DNA of 6,963 bases from NCBI GenBank assembly GCA_003601785.1, contig PIYA01000042.1:1-6963 (forward strand). The letters are read 5' to 3'. The notes beneath the pieces are model-generated. The model saw only the letters and a program-made list of their open reading frames with translations. It did no database searches and had not been told where the DNA came from. This document shows, piece after piece, positions 5,801 through 6,963 of this stretch. Origin of the DNA: Candidatus Bathyarchaeota archaeon (GTDB taxonomy: Archaea > Thermoproteota > Bathyarchaeia > Bathyarchaeales > Bathycorpusculaceae). Numbering within the stretch: position 1 is the first letter of the stretch; each line of letters opens with the position of its first letter. The position numbers and the translations under genes are program-made.

Positions 5801-6766
5801 GTGGAAACGTTGGCTTTCGGTCCTGTTCCTTCTAGGCGTCTTGGGAAGAGCCTCGGAATAAACAACATACCGGCGAAGAACTGCACGTACTCGTGTATTT
5901 ATTGTCAGCTTGGAAGAACCCTAAACATGATGGTTGAAAGGAAAGCCTTCTACAAACCAGAGGAAATCCTCAAAGAGGTTGAAAGGAAAGTTAAGGAGGC
6001 AACTTCAAGAAACGAGAGAATTGACTATTTAACCTTCGTTCCAGACGGAGAACCAACCCTAGACATCAACCTAGGCGAAGAGATAAACCTCCTAAAACAA
6101 ATCGGAATCCCAGTTGCCGTTATAACAAACGCTTCGCTTCTCTGGCGTGAAGACGTGGAAAAAGACTTGATGGATGCTGACCTCGTCTCTTTAAAGGTTG
6201 ACGCTGTCAGCGAAGAGCTGTGGAGAAGGATAAACAGACCTCATAAGAGCTTGTCCTTGAGCAAAATTCTAGGGGGGGTATCAAATTTTACAAGAGAATT
6301 CAACCATAAAATCATCACCGAAACAATGCTTGTGGAAGGCGTAGAGTACGCGGGTGAGTTTGAGAAGATAGCGGAGTTTCTCAAAGACCTTAGAAGCCTA
6401 GATAAGGCTTACATAGCAATTCCAACGAGACCGCCAGCTGAAGAATGGGTTAAACCTGCAACGGAGGAAACACTGAACAGAGCCTTCCAAACGTTCACGG
6501 AAAAACTCGGCGTAGACAGAGTTGAATATTTAATAGGCTACGAGGGAAACGCCTTCGCCTTCACAGGAAACGTGGAGGAAGACCTGCTCAGCATAACGGC
6601 TGTCCATCCCATGCGAAAAGAAGCCGTAACAGAATTTCTGAAAAAGGCAAACGCTGACTGGAAAAGGGTTGAGAAACTTCTAAGTGAAAACAAACTGGTA
6701 GAACTTGAATACGAAGGAAACAAATACTACATGCGAAGGCTACCGAGTAGAAGAAAATCAAAATAA
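5801..6766 (+). CDS. radical SAM protein, COG0731-like (annotated in relatives as wyosine-synthetase-like)
   Basis: This 321-residue radical SAM enzyme has the cluster motif C-x3-C-x2-C at Cys28, Cys32 and Cys35 (NCTYSCIYCQLGR, 27-39). It is preceded by FGPVPSRRLGKSLGINNIP (6-24), the signature of the COG0731 family. VPDGEPTLD (80-88) corresponds to the GGEP SAM-binding motif, and VITNASLL (107-114) and LVSLKVDA (128-135) are further core strands. Residues about 262-315 look like a small winged-helix module (SITAVHPMRKEAVTEFLKK onward). Databases often label this family after the tRNA-wyosine enzyme TYW1/Taw1, but the protein lacks Taw1's extra N-terminal Fe-S cysteines, as far as can be seen, and its N-terminal signature differs. 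The reaction is unknown. Being one base downstream of the ferredoxin ATPases and sharing their operon, it may act on the NifX-like cluster protein, as NifB does in FeMo-cofactor synthesis, or receive electrons from the ferredoxin domains. That is inference. Confidence 0.87.
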   Translation: METLAFGPVPSRRLGKSLGINNIPAKNCTYSCIYCQLGRTLNMMVERKAFYKPEEILKEVERKVKEATSRNERIDYLTFVPDGEPTLDINLGEEINLLKQIGIPVAVITNASLLWREDVEKDLMDADLVSLKVDAVSEELWRRINRPHKSLSLSKILGGVSNFTREFNHKIITETMLVEGVEYAGEFEKIAEFLKDLRSLDKAYIAIPTRPPAEEWVKPATEETLNRAFQTFTEKLGVDRVEYLIGYEGNAFAFTGNVEEDLLSITAVHPMRKEAVTEFLKKANADWKRVEKLLSENKLVELEYEGNKYYMRRLPSRRKSK

Positions 6767-6769
6767 CAC

Positions 6770-6778
6770 TTTTTAAAA
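6770..6778 (+). promoter_or_regulatory. TATA-like element ahead of the terminal ORF (may overlap operon terminator T-run)
   Basis: TTTTTAAAA begins 3 bp after the radical SAM stop codon and is centred about 39 bp before the ATG at 6813. The T5 run could also assist termination of the operon, as archaeal intrinsic termination relies on T-tracts. The two roles cannot be separated by eye. Confidence 0.4.
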
Positions 6779-6783
6779 CGCAA

Positions 6784-6797
6784 ATGATTATTATCAT
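6784..6797. repeat. short inverted repeat ATGAT-N4-ATCAT
   Basis: A 14-bp dyad with 5-bp perfect arms and an A/T centre lies just downstream of the TATA-like element, where the transcript of the terminal ORF would start. Its form resembles operators of Fur- or DtxR-type metal regulators, but the sequence is low-complexity and the match may be chance. Confidence 0.25.
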
Positions 6798-6812
6798 GTT
6801 GAAGGCGCAGAG

Positions 6813-6963
6813 ATGACAAAAAAGAAAAAGAAGAAAAAGGAAAGCTGGAAGGAACAGAGACGCCGTGCAGCCCTGAAACAGCAGAAAGCACTAGAAGCGG
6901 AACGTCTAAAAAGGGAGAGACAACCAAAGAAAAGTAAGGGATGGACAAAAGGCAAAACATTCG
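6813..6963 (+). CDS. lysine-rich unknown protein, 3' end beyond the window
   Basis: An open frame from ATG runs off the window edge after 50 complete codons. It begins MTKKKKKKKESW and continues as a highly basic, helix-prone stretch (EQRRRAALKQQKALEAERLKRER, roughly residues 14-36), then QPKKSKGWTKGKTF. Seven consecutive lysine codons mix AAA and AAG, so this is not a simple homopolymer slip. A weak AAGG (6802-6805) lies 7 nt before the ATG. I do not recognise the family. The composition suggests a nucleic-acid- or ribosome-associated protein, or a charged N-terminal extension of a larger protein. It appears to be transcribed separately from the upstream operon, given the TATA-like element in the 46-bp gap. 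Because the reading frame is incomplete, it could still be non-coding. Confidence 0.45.
   Translation, partial: MTKKKKKKKESWKEQRRRAALKQQKALEAERLKRERQPKKSKGWTKGKTF

Overview
The window reads as archaeal chromosomal DNA of moderate GC content. Three things point that way. The upstream regions carry A/T-rich TATA-type elements about 23-32 bp from the start codons instead of bacterial -35/-10 pairs. Some starts look leaderless, while genes inside the operon use GGAG/GGTG Shine-Dalgarno motifs and GTG starts. The gene content is an Lrp/AsnC regulator, an Mrp/NBP35 ATPase, MinD-type ferredoxin ATPases and a COG0731 radical SAM protein. The proteins feel like Bathyarchaeia or a related anaerobic Thermoproteota lineage, but no rRNA or marker gene is present, so that placement is a guess.

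Left part (5-2707, all on the minus strand, in transcription order from right to left): an Lrp/AsnC-type regulator with an unusual C-terminal cysteine cluster, an HD-domain phosphohydrolase, and an M20-family amidohydrolase resembling the AbgB subunit of p-aminobenzoyl-glutamate hydrolase. The last two each have their own TATA-like element and look like ordinary housekeeping or accessory metabolism.

Middle (2708-2785): a 78-bp divergent control region. It holds a nearly symmetrical TATA element flanked by two inverted repeats with the same core, GTTTA-N5-TAAAC, centred 32 bp apart. These look like paired operators for the adjacent Lrp-type regulator.

Right part (2786-6766, plus strand): a tight five-gene operon, with overlaps of 4 bp or gaps of 16 bp or less. 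It encodes an Mrp/NBP35 Fe-S carrier ATPase, a small NifX/NifB-C-like metallocluster-binding protein, two tandem MinD-type ATPases each with an inserted two-cluster ferredoxin domain, and a radical SAM enzyme. The set resembles the bacterial ORP (orange protein, Mo-Cu cluster) operons of Desulfovibrio, with a radical SAM enzyme added. The simplest joint reading is a dedicated assembly and delivery system for a metal-sulfur cluster carried by the NifX-like protein. The ATPases would act as scaffold or transfer factors, and the cysteine-bearing Lrp protein could sense cluster or redox status. The end of the window (6813-6963) holds the start of a very lysine-rich unknown ORF that runs off the edge.
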